Shown here one piece after another: positions 28,601 to 35,682 of a DNA stretch of 64,000 nt (within the stretch, counting starts at the first letter, position 1; every line of letters starts with the position of its first letter). Source of the stretch: Demequina sp. NBRC 110053 (GTDB taxonomy: Bacteria; Actinomycetota; Actinomycetes; Actinomycetales; Demequinaceae); contig NZ_BBRJ01000003.1 in NCBI RefSeq assembly GCF_002090095.1, positions 479,406 through 543,405 on the forward strand, in the 5' to 3' direction. A model generated the notes under the pieces. The model had not been told where the DNA came from and did not search any database. It saw only the letters and a program-made list of their open reading frames with translations. The translations under genes and the position numbers were made by a program.

Positions 28601-29219
28601 TGCCGAGCGGGCCCAGCTGGCGGCGGATCTCGGCGGTGAGGTCCTGGACGCGCGTGAGGTTGCCCTGCATCGCGTCGAGCTTGCGCAGCGCCTTGTCCTT
28701 GCGGCGGCGGTGCTTGAGGATGCCCGCGGCCTCCTCGATGAAATGGCGGCGATCCTCCGGCGTCGCGCGCAGGACGGCGTCGAGCTGGCCCTGGCCGACG
28801 ATCACATGCATCTCGCGGCCCAGCCCGGAGTCGCTCAGCAACTCCTGGATGTCGAGCAGGCGGCAGTTCGAGCCGTTGATCGCGTACTCCGACCCGCCCG
28901 ACCTGAACAGGGTGCGGGTGATCGTCACCTCGGTGTAGTCGATGGGCAGGGCGCCGTCGGTGTTGTCGATGGTCAGCGACACCTCGGCGCGGCCCAGCGG
29001 CGCGCGGCCCGAGGTGCCCGCGAAGATGACGTCGTCCATCTTGCCGCCGCGCAGCGTCTTGGCGCCCTGCTCGCCCATCACCCACGCGAGCGCGTCCACG
29101 ACGTTGGACTTGCCGGAGCCATTGGGCCCCACGACGCAGGTGACGCCCGGCTCGAACTCGAGCGTGGTCGCCGAGGCGAACGACTTGAAGCCGCGCAGCG
29201 TCAGCGTCTTGAGATGCAC
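25659..29219 (-). CDS. smc: Chromosome segregation protein SMC
   Basis: 1186 residues, full length. SMC dimers with ScpAB extrude DNA loops and organise replicated chromosomes. The N-terminal ATPase half has Walker A GPNGSGKSN (about residue 32) and GQGQLDAVLRATPEDRRHFIEEAAGI. Two long Ala/Glu/Arg coiled coils (about 165-500 and 665-1000) flank the hinge. The C-terminal half has the signature LLSGGERSLTAVALLVAIF and Walker B PFYVMDEVEAALDD. Its usual upstream neighbours rnc and mutM are not here; UPF0114 and ndk precede it. It ends 20 bases from the convergent PPC-like gene. Confidence 0.98.
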   Translation of the reverse strand: MHLKTLTLRGFKSFASATTLEFEPGVTCVVGPNGSGKSNVVDALAWVMGEQGAKTLRGGKMDDVIFAGTSGRAPLGRAEVSLTIDNTDGALPIDYTEVTITRTLFRSGGSEYAINGSNCRLLDIQELLSDSGLGREMHVIVGQGQLDAVLRATPEDRRHFIEEAAGILKHRRRKDKALRKLDAMQGNLTRVQDLTAEIRRQLGPLGKQAEVARAAQRIQIDLRDARARLLADDLAQLQAQLAQEQADETALNQRKAEVEKALAEARARLADLERASAEATPALTKANDTYYRLSAIRERLRNLSGLAEERLRMLGGVADEAPPTDLVDLDEQLERARDAKAELDAEVAQAATALESAEEARREAEEVAQESERHLANLLRSVADRREGVARLAGDVAARRSRVEAAEAEIGRLREALADAERRAHEATAEFRHLETQVATVEEGEEDLDDAHEAATEEWDEAKAALETLKAALNDAMRERDTWAAKVEALDMSLARKDGAGALLAAGSRNVRGTVAALIEVSADAEDAIAAALGALADALAVDSVEDAVDAIRWLRDEDAGRARFVVADPGASVVNPSLDLPAGAAWASDLVSGPAGIVDTVRASLSGVAVVDDLAAARALVNAHREVVAVTRRGDLLSGQSASGGAGDAPSVLHMQAAHDEAKAKRDAATAAVESTTFEIRAAEERAAAARTRFETTLERLNESDARMSAVAEQLGHLGASARAAKADGERIETQIAAAQERMAEQSDELASLAERLAAAQAEPEQTESDTKDAQARRDDDEAEARASRARETEARLALRTAEERARALAARAESLERAVVAERDARARAEEAARRRERQAQAAREVIAGAADALAAIDVSVAKADDARAAAEEARSERTSELSGVRQEVEQHADEQRRLTDDAHRDEVARAQQQVRLEQLEQRTVDELSMDPAQLVDEYGPHLPVPLTAEEPDPETGEQPTEPYARERQEKRLRTAEREMRQLGQVNPLALEEFAALEERHTFLQTQLTDIKRSREDLLEIVREIDERVEKIFVEAFEDTKREFDRIFPRLFPGGEGKLVLTDPSNMLETGIEVEARPAGKKVKRLSLLSGGERSLTAVALLVAIFKARPSPFYVMDEVEAALDDANLGRLLEIFTELQEDSQLIVITHQKRTMEIADALYGVTMRGDGVTTVISQRLKEEGAA

Positions 29220-29285
29220 GCGCTCAGCCTAGGGGCTGCGCGGCGAAAGGTGAGCGAGGCTCCCCTGCCAGCCCGCGCATCGGCG

Positions 29286-29897
29286 CTACGTGTTGTCAGA
29301 GGCGGACACCGGCGCGTCCTCGGTGATGGTCTCCGGGTTGAGGCCCTTGGCCTTGAGCTTGGTCTCGGTGAGCAGCGCCAGACGCTTGGCGCCCCAGTAG
29401 TCCATGACCGCGAACAGAACGCCCGAGATGACGAACGTGAAGTGCAGGCCGATCCGCCACGCGACGGCCTCGTAGTCCATGGTCTTACCCGGCTCTGCCG
29501 CGGCGACGAAGTCCTTGAGCAGCAGGATCACGGAGATCGCGACCAGTGACCCGATCAACTTCATCTTCAGTCCGGAGAAGTCGACGGTGCCCATCCAGGA
29601 CGGGCGGTCCTCGGAGCCCTCGGCGACCTTGATCTTGGACACGAAGTTCTCGTAGCCGGCGAAGATCACGATGAGGATGAGGTTGCCCAGCAGGGCGATG
29701 TCGATCAGCGTCAGGATCTCCACCGTGACCGCGTCAGCGGACTTGTCCAGCGTGAAGTCCTCGATCACGTAGGCCAGATGGGCGAAGAACTTCACACCGA
29801 CCATCACGAGGCCGGCGAGCAGCCCCACGTACAGCGGCGCGAGCAGCCACCGGCTCGCGAACAGGCTCCTTTCGAGCCCGTCCTCGAACCTGCTCAC
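29286..29897 (-). CDS. UPF0114 family membrane protein (YqhA-like)
   Basis: 203 residues with four membrane segments. The family signature is seen in [51 protein letters not shown] and [18 protein letters not shown]. The function of YqhA proteins is unknown. The start GTG (29895-29897) overlaps the ndk stop as GTGA; a longer open frame is an ndk shadow. The last 40 residues are a hydrophilic tail. It is co-transcribed with ndk. The 66-base gap to smc (29220-29285) contains an exact dispersed repeat at 29275-29284. Confidence 0.88.
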   Translation of the reverse strand: MSRFEDGLERSLFASRWLLAPLYVGLLAGLVMVGVKFFAHLAYVIEDFTLDKSADAVTVEILTLIDIALLGNLILIVIFAGYENFVSKIKVAEGSEDRPSWMGTVDFSGLKMKLIGSLVAISVILLLKDFVAAAEPGKTMDYEAVAWRIGLHFTFVISGVLFAVMDYWGAKRLALLTETKLKAKGLNPETITEDAPVSASDNT

Positions 29898-30316
29898 GCG
29901 AGCCCCGGGAACCAGATGGCGATCTCGCGGGCGGCGGACTCCTCGGAGTCGGAGCCGTGCACGAGGTTCTGCAGCACCTTCGTGGGCCACTGGCGTCCCA
30001 GGTCGCCGCGAATGGTGCCCGGCGCGGCCGTGGTGGGGTCGGTGGCGCCGGCGAGGGAGCGGAAGCCCTCGATCACGCGCTCGCCCTCGGCGACCACGGC
30101 GAGCGTGGGGCCGGAGAGCATGAACTCGACGAGCGGCTCGTAGAAGGGCTTGCCCACGTGCTCGGCGTAGTGCTGCTCGAGCAGCTCCGGGGTCGCGGTG
30201 CGCAGCTCGACGGCCACGAGCGTGTAGCCCTTGGCCTCCACGCGGCGCAGGATCTCCCCCGACAGTCCACGCTGGACGCCGTCGGGCTTGACGAGGATGA
30301 GGGTGCGTTCCGTCAT
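29894..30316 (-). CDS. ndk: Nucleoside diphosphate kinase
   Basis: 140 residues, normal length. Ndk balances nucleoside triphosphate pools. The sequence starts [22 protein letters not shown] and contains the active-site His in [21 protein letters not shown], plus RGDLGRQ. In most Actinobacteria ndk directly follows folC-DUF4233; here a small membrane protein and the opposite-strand apt gene lie between them. Confidence 0.97.
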   Translation of the reverse strand: MTERTLILVKPDGVQRGLSGEILRRVEAKGYTLVAVELRTATPELLEQHYAEHVGKPFYEPLVEFMLSGPTLAVVAEGERVIEGFRSLAGATDPTTAAPGTIRGDLGRQWPTKVLQNLVHGSDSEESAAREIAIWFPGLA

Positions 30317-30384
30317 GGCGCACAGCCTAATGGGGAGAGGCCGATGCGCGGGCCGGATGACGAGCCGATGGGAGAATGGTCGCC

Positions 30385-30891
30385 GTGATCACGCTCGCCG
30401 ACTTCGACACCTACCCGGACTTTCCCGTGCCCGGGATCCTCTTCTACGACATCAGCCCCATCCTCGCCGACCCTGCGAGGTTCGCCACGGCGTGCGCCGC
30501 GCTCATGCCGGCGCGCCCCGTCGACCTGGTGGTGGGCGTGGACGCGCGCGGCTTCATCTTCGCGCCCGTGGTCGCTCAGCGTCTCGACGTGGGCATGTCG
30601 ATGGTGCGCAAGAAGGGCAAGATGCCAGGCGAGCTGCTCGAGTCCTCGGCCGCGATCGAGTACGGCGCCTCCGACCTGGTGCTCTCCCCCGCCGGCATCG
30701 AGCGCAAGCGGATCCTCGTGATCGACGACGTGCTCGCGACCGGCGGCACCGCGCGCGCGGTCGCGGAGATGCTCGAGCGCGCCGGGGCGTCCGACGTGCA
30801 GTTCGCGTTCCTGCTCGAGCTCGAGGGCCTGCGCGGTCGCGACGCGCTCGCCGGGCACGACGTCCACTCTGTGGTGAGGGTCCCGGCCTGA
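30385..30891 (+). CDS. apt: Adenine phosphoribosyltransferase
   Basis: 168 residues from the GTG at 30385. Apt converts adenine and PRPP to AMP. The start of the mature fold, [27 protein letters not shown], and the PRPP loop [21 protein letters not shown] are typical, as is [12 protein letters not shown]. An ATG three codons upstream (30376) is an alternative; the GTG is preferred because GAGAAT ends seven bases before it, which would give a leaderless mRNA, and no ribosome site is visible. The gene stands on the opposite strand to its neighbours and ends four bases from the next stop. Confidence 0.93.
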   Translation: MITLADFDTYPDFPVPGILFYDISPILADPARFATACAALMPARPVDLVVGVDARGFIFAPVVAQRLDVGMSMVRKKGKMPGELLESSAAIEYGASDLVLSPAGIERKRILVIDDVLATGGTARAVAEMLERAGASDVQFAFLLELEGLRGRDALAGHDVHSVVRVPA

Positions 30892-30895
30892 CTGG

Positions 30896-31393
30896 TCAGT
30901 CGGGGATGACCGCGGGCACGGGACGCTTGTAGCCGGGCGCGAACCGCGCGCACAGCAGCACGAGCGGGACGAGCACGAACGCCGCCGCGATCACCTGGAA
31001 CCCCACGTAGCCCATGTTGGGCGCGGCGGGCATCGCGTCCAGGCTGCGGAGGTAGCCCGCGTGCGTCGCCATCGACGTGACGAGCGCGCCGCCCCCGATC
31101 ACGAGGACGGCGAGGAGGAACCACACCGGCAGGTGGCGCGTCTCGGGGTGCGTTCGCGCATAACGAGCCCACATCGTGAAGCCGTAGAAGACGCAGAGGT
31201 TGACGATCGCGAGGCCGACGAACAGCGTCAGGTAGATGCGCAGAGGCGGTCGCGCGCCGGCGCCGTCGGTGAACATCACCAGGCTCGCGCGCTCGAGCGC
31301 ATAGAACAGCATGGTCAGGCCCACGATGCCGACGATGACCAGGGCGGCAGCGCGGCGCGCGAGGCTCTTGGGGGTGAGGCTCGAGGGCTTCAC
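30896..31393 (-). CDS. Four-helix membrane protein of unknown function
   Basis: 165 residues from a GTG at 31391-31393 that overlaps the DUF4233 stop as GTGA. Four hydrophobic segments are at roughly 14-36, 52-75, 87-108 and 125-150. No motif is recognised. Co-transcription with folC-DUF4233 is likely from the overlap. The product could be a paralogue-like partner of DUF4233, which has a similar topology, but sequence similarity between them is not obvious. Confidence 0.75.
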   Translation of the reverse strand: MKPSSLTPKSLARRAAALVIVGIVGLTMLFYALERASLVMFTDGAGARPPLRIYLTLFVGLAIVNLCVFYGFTMWARYARTHPETRHLPVWFLLAVLVIGGGALVTSMATHAGYLRSLDAMPAAPNMGYVGFQVIAAAFVLVPLVLLCARFAPGYKRPVPAVIPD

Positions 31394-31890
31394 GCGGACG
31401 GCTCCGCGGCGTCTCCGCCGGCCGCGCTCGCGGCGGCCTCGTCGCGCTCCTTGCGCTCCCGATCGATCCTGCCCCCGAGCCTCAGCGCCATGAGCCACAG
31501 GATCAGGAACACTCCGCCGATCACGGCGATCATCGGCTCGATGAACCCGCCCAGCAGGAGCGGCAGCTGCAGGATCCATCCGAGCCAGCGGCCCCAGCGC
31601 CGCTTCTGCTGGCCCGACGCATAGCCCAGCGCGACCATGGTGGCCAGCCCCAGCGCCACCATCAGGCCTGGCGAGGCGTCGATCATCCCGTTGTACGCGA
31701 ACGACCACGCGACGAGGGTGGCGAACAGGGCGCAGAACGCCTGCAGCAGCAGCACGGCCTGCGTGAAGACCAGCGTCGCGGGACGCTGCGGCTTGATCGG
31801 AGGCTGAGTCTCCTCGTCAGCCGATGCGGTGGCCGGGCTCGCCTCCTGGCGGTCGGCTGAGGACGGCGAGGGCTGCGTGGGTTCGGTCAT
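31390..31890 (-). CDS. DUF4233 family membrane protein
   Basis: 166 residues. The first 35 residues are a hydrophilic Ser/Ala/Glu-rich tail with a near copy of the dispersed repeat (31820). Four membrane segments follow, starting LVFTQAVLLLQAFCALFATLVAWSF, the DUF4233 signature, and ending VIGGVFLILWLMALRLGGRIDRER. DUF4233 genes are almost always directly downstream of folC in Actinobacteria; here the ATG overlaps the folC stop (ATGA). Function unknown. Confidence 0.88.
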   Translation of the reverse strand: MTEPTQPSPSSADRQEASPATASADEETQPPIKPQRPATLVFTQAVLLLQAFCALFATLVAWSFAYNGMIDASPGLMVALGLATMVALGYASGQQKRRWGRWLGWILQLPLLLGGFIEPMIAVIGGVFLILWLMALRLGGRIDRERKERDEAAASAAGGDAAEPSA

Positions 31891-33293
31891 CGAGCCTGGC
31901 CCGCCCCCTTGCGCTTGTCGGCGTTCATGAGGATGCGAGCCTCCGCCACGACCGTGACGGACCCGACCACGAGGACTCCTGCACCCATGTCATGGTCGCG
32001 CTCGGCGGCCTGCACCGCGCGGTCGATCGCGTCGGGCAGATCGCTCCCGACGCTCACGCGGTCCTCGCCGAAGATGTCCCGCGCGATGCCCGCGAGCTCG
32101 TCCGCTGGCACCGCCCTGGGCGAGGCGGACGCGGTGACCACGACGTGGTCGAGCACGGGCTCGAGGCCCGCCAGGATGCCCTCGGCGTCCTTGTCGGCGA
32201 GCACGCCCACCACGCCCACGAGGGCCTGGAACGCGAACGACTCCTCGAGCGCGCCCACCAGGGCGTCGATGCCGGCGGGATTGTGGGCGACGTCGACGAG
32301 CACCATGGGCGACGTCCGCACGACCTCGAGCCTGCCGGGAGAGGTGACCGCTCCGAAGCCGGCCTCGACCACCTCCGCCGACAGCGCGTTCGCCTCACCG
32401 CCATCGGCCATAAGGGCCTCGACGGCCGCGAGCGCGAGCAGCGCATTGCGCGCCTGATAGTCGCCGTACAGCGGCACGAAGATCTCCGCATAGGTCGCCG
32501 CAGGCGTGCGCAGCGTGACGAGCTGCCCCCCCACGCCTGGCTGGCGGTCGACCACCTCGAGGGCGTCGCCCTCCCACAGCGCCGTCGCTCCACGCGCGGC
32601 GACCGCCTCGAGCAGGACGGGAGTGACGGCGTCGGACTGCTCGGCGATGACGGCGACGCTGCCGTCCTTGATGATCCCGGCCTTCTCGCGGGCGATGCCG
32701 GCGAGGTCGTCGCCGAGCCACTGCTGGTGGTCCAGGGACACCGAGGTGACGACGGACACGTCGCCGTCCGCGACGTTGGTCGCGTCCCACACCCCTCCCA
32801 TGCCGACCTCGATGACCGCCACGTCGACGGGCGCATCGGCGAACGCGGCATACGCGAGCACCACGAGCACCTCGAAGAAGCTGAGCCGCGGCCCGCGGTT
32901 CTCGGCGGATCGGGCGTCCACGAGGTGAACGATGGGGGCCACGTCCTGCCACAGCCTGATGAACGCGTCCTGGGCGATGGGCTCGCCGTCGATCTGGATG
33001 CGCTCGCGCACGGTGCTGAGGTGTGGCGAGGTGAACAGACCCGTCCGCAGTCCGTGCTCGCGCACGAGCGACTCGACCATCCGCGCCGTCGACGTCTTGC
33101 CGTTGGTGCCGGTGAGGTGGACCACCTTGAACGCGTCCTGGGGTCGGCCGAGGAGCTCGGTGACCTCGCGCACGCGGTCGAGCGTGGGCTCGAAGTCGTG
33201 CTCGGGGTTGCGGCTGAGGATGTGGCTGTAGATCTCGCGCTCGGCCTCGTCAGGGGTGAGACCGCCGAGCGTGAGGTCGCTGGCATCAGGCAT
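31887..33293 (-). CDS. folC: Bifunctional folylpolyglutamate/dihydrofolate synthase (second of two tandem copies)
   Basis: 468 residues from the ATG at 33291-33293. FolC adds glutamates to folates. Motifs: P-loop LTGTNGKTSTARM, omega-loop FTSPHLSTVRERIQI, EVGMGGVWDATNV, SLDHQQWLG, REKAGIIKDG with the carbamylated-Lys region, and VLVDVAHNPAGIDAL. It is followed with a four-base overlap by DUF4233, the canonical neighbour, so this copy is the likely ortholog of the actinobacterial folC. The paralogous gene lies 114 bases upstream. Confidence 0.95.
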   Translation of the reverse strand: MPDASDLTLGGLTPDEAEREIYSHILSRNPEHDFEPTLDRVREVTELLGRPQDAFKVVHLTGTNGKTSTARMVESLVREHGLRTGLFTSPHLSTVRERIQIDGEPIAQDAFIRLWQDVAPIVHLVDARSAENRGPRLSFFEVLVVLAYAAFADAPVDVAVIEVGMGGVWDATNVADGDVSVVTSVSLDHQQWLGDDLAGIAREKAGIIKDGSVAVIAEQSDAVTPVLLEAVAARGATALWEGDALEVVDRQPGVGGQLVTLRTPAATYAEIFVPLYGDYQARNALLALAAVEALMADGGEANALSAEVVEAGFGAVTSPGRLEVVRTSPMVLVDVAHNPAGIDALVGALEESFAFQALVGVVGVLADKDAEGILAGLEPVLDHVVVTASASPRAVPADELAGIARDIFGEDRVSVGSDLPDAIDRAVQAAERDHDMGAGVLVVGSVTVVAEARILMNADKRKGAGQAR

Positions 33294-33406
33294 GAGACCA
33301 GTCTCCCACGCAGGCGCGGGCGCGCGCCTCACCCGCGCGAACGAGCGCGCGACCAGGGGTGTCCCCCGCATCGGAGGGGGCGCGCACCTCGGCCGCGGGT
33401 CCGAGC

Positions 33407-34846
33407 TCAGGCGGGGACGGACTCCGCCGAGGACTCGCCCGTGTCGGCGAGCCGGCGCGGCGCCTCGTGCGCCACCTCGGCCTCGTGGACCCGCTGCACC
33501 AGACGCCTCGCCTCGGCGACCAGGGTGATGGACCCCGCGACCAGCACCCCGCACTCACCATCGCGCGCGGTCGCCATCGCGGTCGCAAGATCGAGTGCCT
33601 CGGCCACGGAGGCCGCGACGCTGACGTGCTCCGGTCCCCAGACGGCGATCGCCGCTGCCGCGAGCTCGTCGACCGGGGTGGCACGCGGCGAGCTGGTCTG
33701 CGTCACCACCACGTGATCGACGACGGGCTGCAGGCCGGCGAGGATACCGTCGCCATCCTTGTCGGACAGCACCGCGACCACGCCGACGACCGACTCGAAT
33801 CCGAACGTCTCGCCCAGCGAGCCCGCGAGCGCGGTGACGCCGTGGGGGTTGTGCGCCGCGTCGACCACGATGGTCGGCTCGGCCGCGATCACCTCGAGGC
33901 GGCCGGGCGAGGTGGCGCCGGCGAAGCCTCTCGCGACCGCCTCGCTGTCGAGCTCCATGCCGCGCAGCTCGAGGGCGGCCTCGGTCGCCGCCAGCGCCAC
34001 GAGCGCGTTCTGCGCCTGGAAGTCGCCGTGCAGCGGCACCAGGATGTCCTCGTGGGTGCCCGACAGGGTGCGCAGCGCGACCACCTGGCCGGCGGGGTCG
34101 GCGTCACGGCTGAGGACGTCGTGGTGGAGCCCCTCCCACCTCAGCTGCGCGCCCTGCAGCGCGGCGGCATCGCGGATGATCTCCTCGGCGATGAGCGGCT
34201 GCGTCGCTGACACCACCAGCGCTCCCCGCTTGATGATGCCCGACTTCTCCGTCGCGACGCCGGTGATGCCGCCCACGAAGTAGTCCGAGTGGTCCTCTGC
34301 CATGGGCGTCAGCACGGCGACCTCGCCGTGGACCACGTTGGTCGCGTCGCGCGCGCCACCGATCCCGACCTCGACGACCGCGACGTCGACGCCCGCCTCC
34401 TCGTAGGCGCACATCCCGAGGACGGTGAGGACCTCGAAGAAGCTCATGCACGGCCCGCCGGCCGCCACCGAGCGCTCGTCGACGGCGTTGATCGCGGGCA
34501 GGATGCGCTCCCACAGGCGCGCGAGCGCGTCGAGCGGCAGCGGCTGCCCGTCGATCTGGATGCGCTCCCTGAACGTCGTCAGGTGCGGCGATGTGAACAG
34601 CCCGGTCCTGAGTCCGTGGGCGCGCAGGAGCGACTCGATCATGCGGCTCGTCGACGTCTTGCCGTTGGTGCCCGTGACGTGGACGGCGCGCAGCGAGTGC
34701 TGGGGATCACCCACCAGCTCGAGGGCATCGGCGACCCGTCGCATCTTGGCGTCGTGGTCGCCCTCCGCGGTGCGGGCGAAGATCAGCGCGTCGATCTGAC
34801 GCTCGGCCTCAGCGGGGGGGAGCAGGGCCATGGAGGGGAGGTTCAC
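33407..34846 (-). CDS. FolC-like Mur ligase family protein (first of two tandem copies)
   Basis: 479 residues. It is clearly paralogous to the following folC along the whole length: VTGTNGKTSTSRM, FTSPHLTTFRERIQIDGQ, EVGIGGARDATNV, ATEKSGIIKRG and VVDAAHNPHGVTAL. All ATP and Mg ligands seem intact. It differs in the region after DATNV (PMAEDHSDYFVGGITG against SVSLDHQQWLGDDLAG) and has a longer charged C-terminus. The GTG start at 34844-34846 is six bases after CACAAT, suggesting a leaderless transcript; an ATG 15 bases downstream is an alternative. It may be a second folate synthase or have diverged to another amide ligation. Confidence 0.88.
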   Translation of the reverse strand: MNLPSMALLPPAEAERQIDALIFARTAEGDHDAKMRRVADALELVGDPQHSLRAVHVTGTNGKTSTSRMIESLLRAHGLRTGLFTSPHLTTFRERIQIDGQPLPLDALARLWERILPAINAVDERSVAAGGPCMSFFEVLTVLGMCAYEEAGVDVAVVEVGIGGARDATNVVHGEVAVLTPMAEDHSDYFVGGITGVATEKSGIIKRGALVVSATQPLIAEEIIRDAAALQGAQLRWEGLHHDVLSRDADPAGQVVALRTLSGTHEDILVPLHGDFQAQNALVALAATEAALELRGMELDSEAVARGFAGATSPGRLEVIAAEPTIVVDAAHNPHGVTALAGSLGETFGFESVVGVVAVLSDKDGDGILAGLQPVVDHVVVTQTSSPRATPVDELAAAAIAVWGPEHVSVAASVAEALDLATAMATARDGECGVLVAGSITLVAEARRLVQRVHEAEVAHEAPRRLADTGESSAESVPA

Positions 34847-35119
34847 CTGGATATTGTGCGGCCTCGCGAGCGATGCTGCTGACCATCGCGGGCAGGATTT
34901 TCTGCGGCCGCATTATGTTGGCAACTACCAGGGGTGATGCACATGTCGCGAGCCGCGCCCACCCGAGACGCCGCGCGCTTCGGGGCTCGACGCCGCCACC
35001 CGCCGCGCCGGTGACGTTTCGCACAGCATGGTCGCGCTCGGACCACGGGCGGCGCTACGTTCTGTGCCGATGCGCCGGTGGCCGCCGAGGCGCATCCGCA
35101 CGACCGACAGGGAGCAGCA

Positions 35120-35665
35120 GTGACGCAAGCGCCGGCGGGGTGGTACACAGACCCCCAGACCCCCACTCACCAACGGTACTGGGACGGACAGGCCTGGACC
35201 ACGCACGTGCAGGCGGTGGGCCCGCACCCGCCCGTCGTCGCCACCGCAGAGCGGCGCCGCCTGTCCGGCGGAGCCATCGTGGCGATCGTGATCGGCGCAG
35301 CCATCGTGGTGGTGCTCGGCATCTCGATCCTCGCCGCGATCGCGATCCCCGTGTTCCTCAATCAACGGGAACGGGCCGCGGACGTCGACGTGGAGTCCGA
35401 CCTGCGAACCGTGGCCAACGAGATCCTCTACTACTCGGTCGACTATCAGGCCCTTCCTGACGTGACCTCGGATGGCACCTCGTACATTCTCAGCGGCCCC
35501 GCGGTCGAGTTCAGCCGCGTGCCCATCACCGAGGGCGTCACGCTCACGCAGTACGTGACGGAGACGGACGACTTCTGCCTGGCGATGTCCTCGCAGGGCG
35601 GGTCGGCGCAGGTCGTCCACTACCGGTACTCGGTCGGCACCGTCGCGGAGGGCTCCTGCGGCTGA
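35120..35665 (+). CDS. DUF2510 domain protein with pilin-like membrane segment
   Basis: 181 residues from the GTG at 35120, with AGGGAG six bases upstream. The N-terminal DUF2510 motif is PAGWYTDPQTPTHQRYWDGQAWT (residues about 5-27). A single membrane helix at about 50-75 ends ILAAIAIPVFLNQRERA, almost identical to the end of type IV pilin N-terminal helices, followed by a pilin-like SDLRTVANEI and a C-terminal part with two Cys. No prepilin cleavage site (G/FxxxE) precedes the helix. The protein is probably membrane-bound with a pseudopilin-like outer domain. It is on the plus strand between folC and ileS. The upstream region 34847-35119 also holds an exact dispersed repeat (35066-35075). 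Confidence 0.8.
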   Translation: MTQAPAGWYTDPQTPTHQRYWDGQAWTTHVQAVGPHPPVVATAERRRLSGGAIVAIVIGAAIVVVLGISILAAIAIPVFLNQRERAADVDVESDLRTVANEILYYSVDYQALPDVTSDGTSYILSGPAVEFSRVPITEGVTLTQYVTETDDFCLAMSSQGGSAQVVHYRYSVGTVAEGSCG

Positions 35666-35682
35666 CGCCTCGGGATCGCGCC

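Noticed and set aside
27345..29549. A 730-codon plus-strand frame opposite smc
   Set aside because: Antisense shadow of the SMC coiled coil; no motif and no ribosome site.
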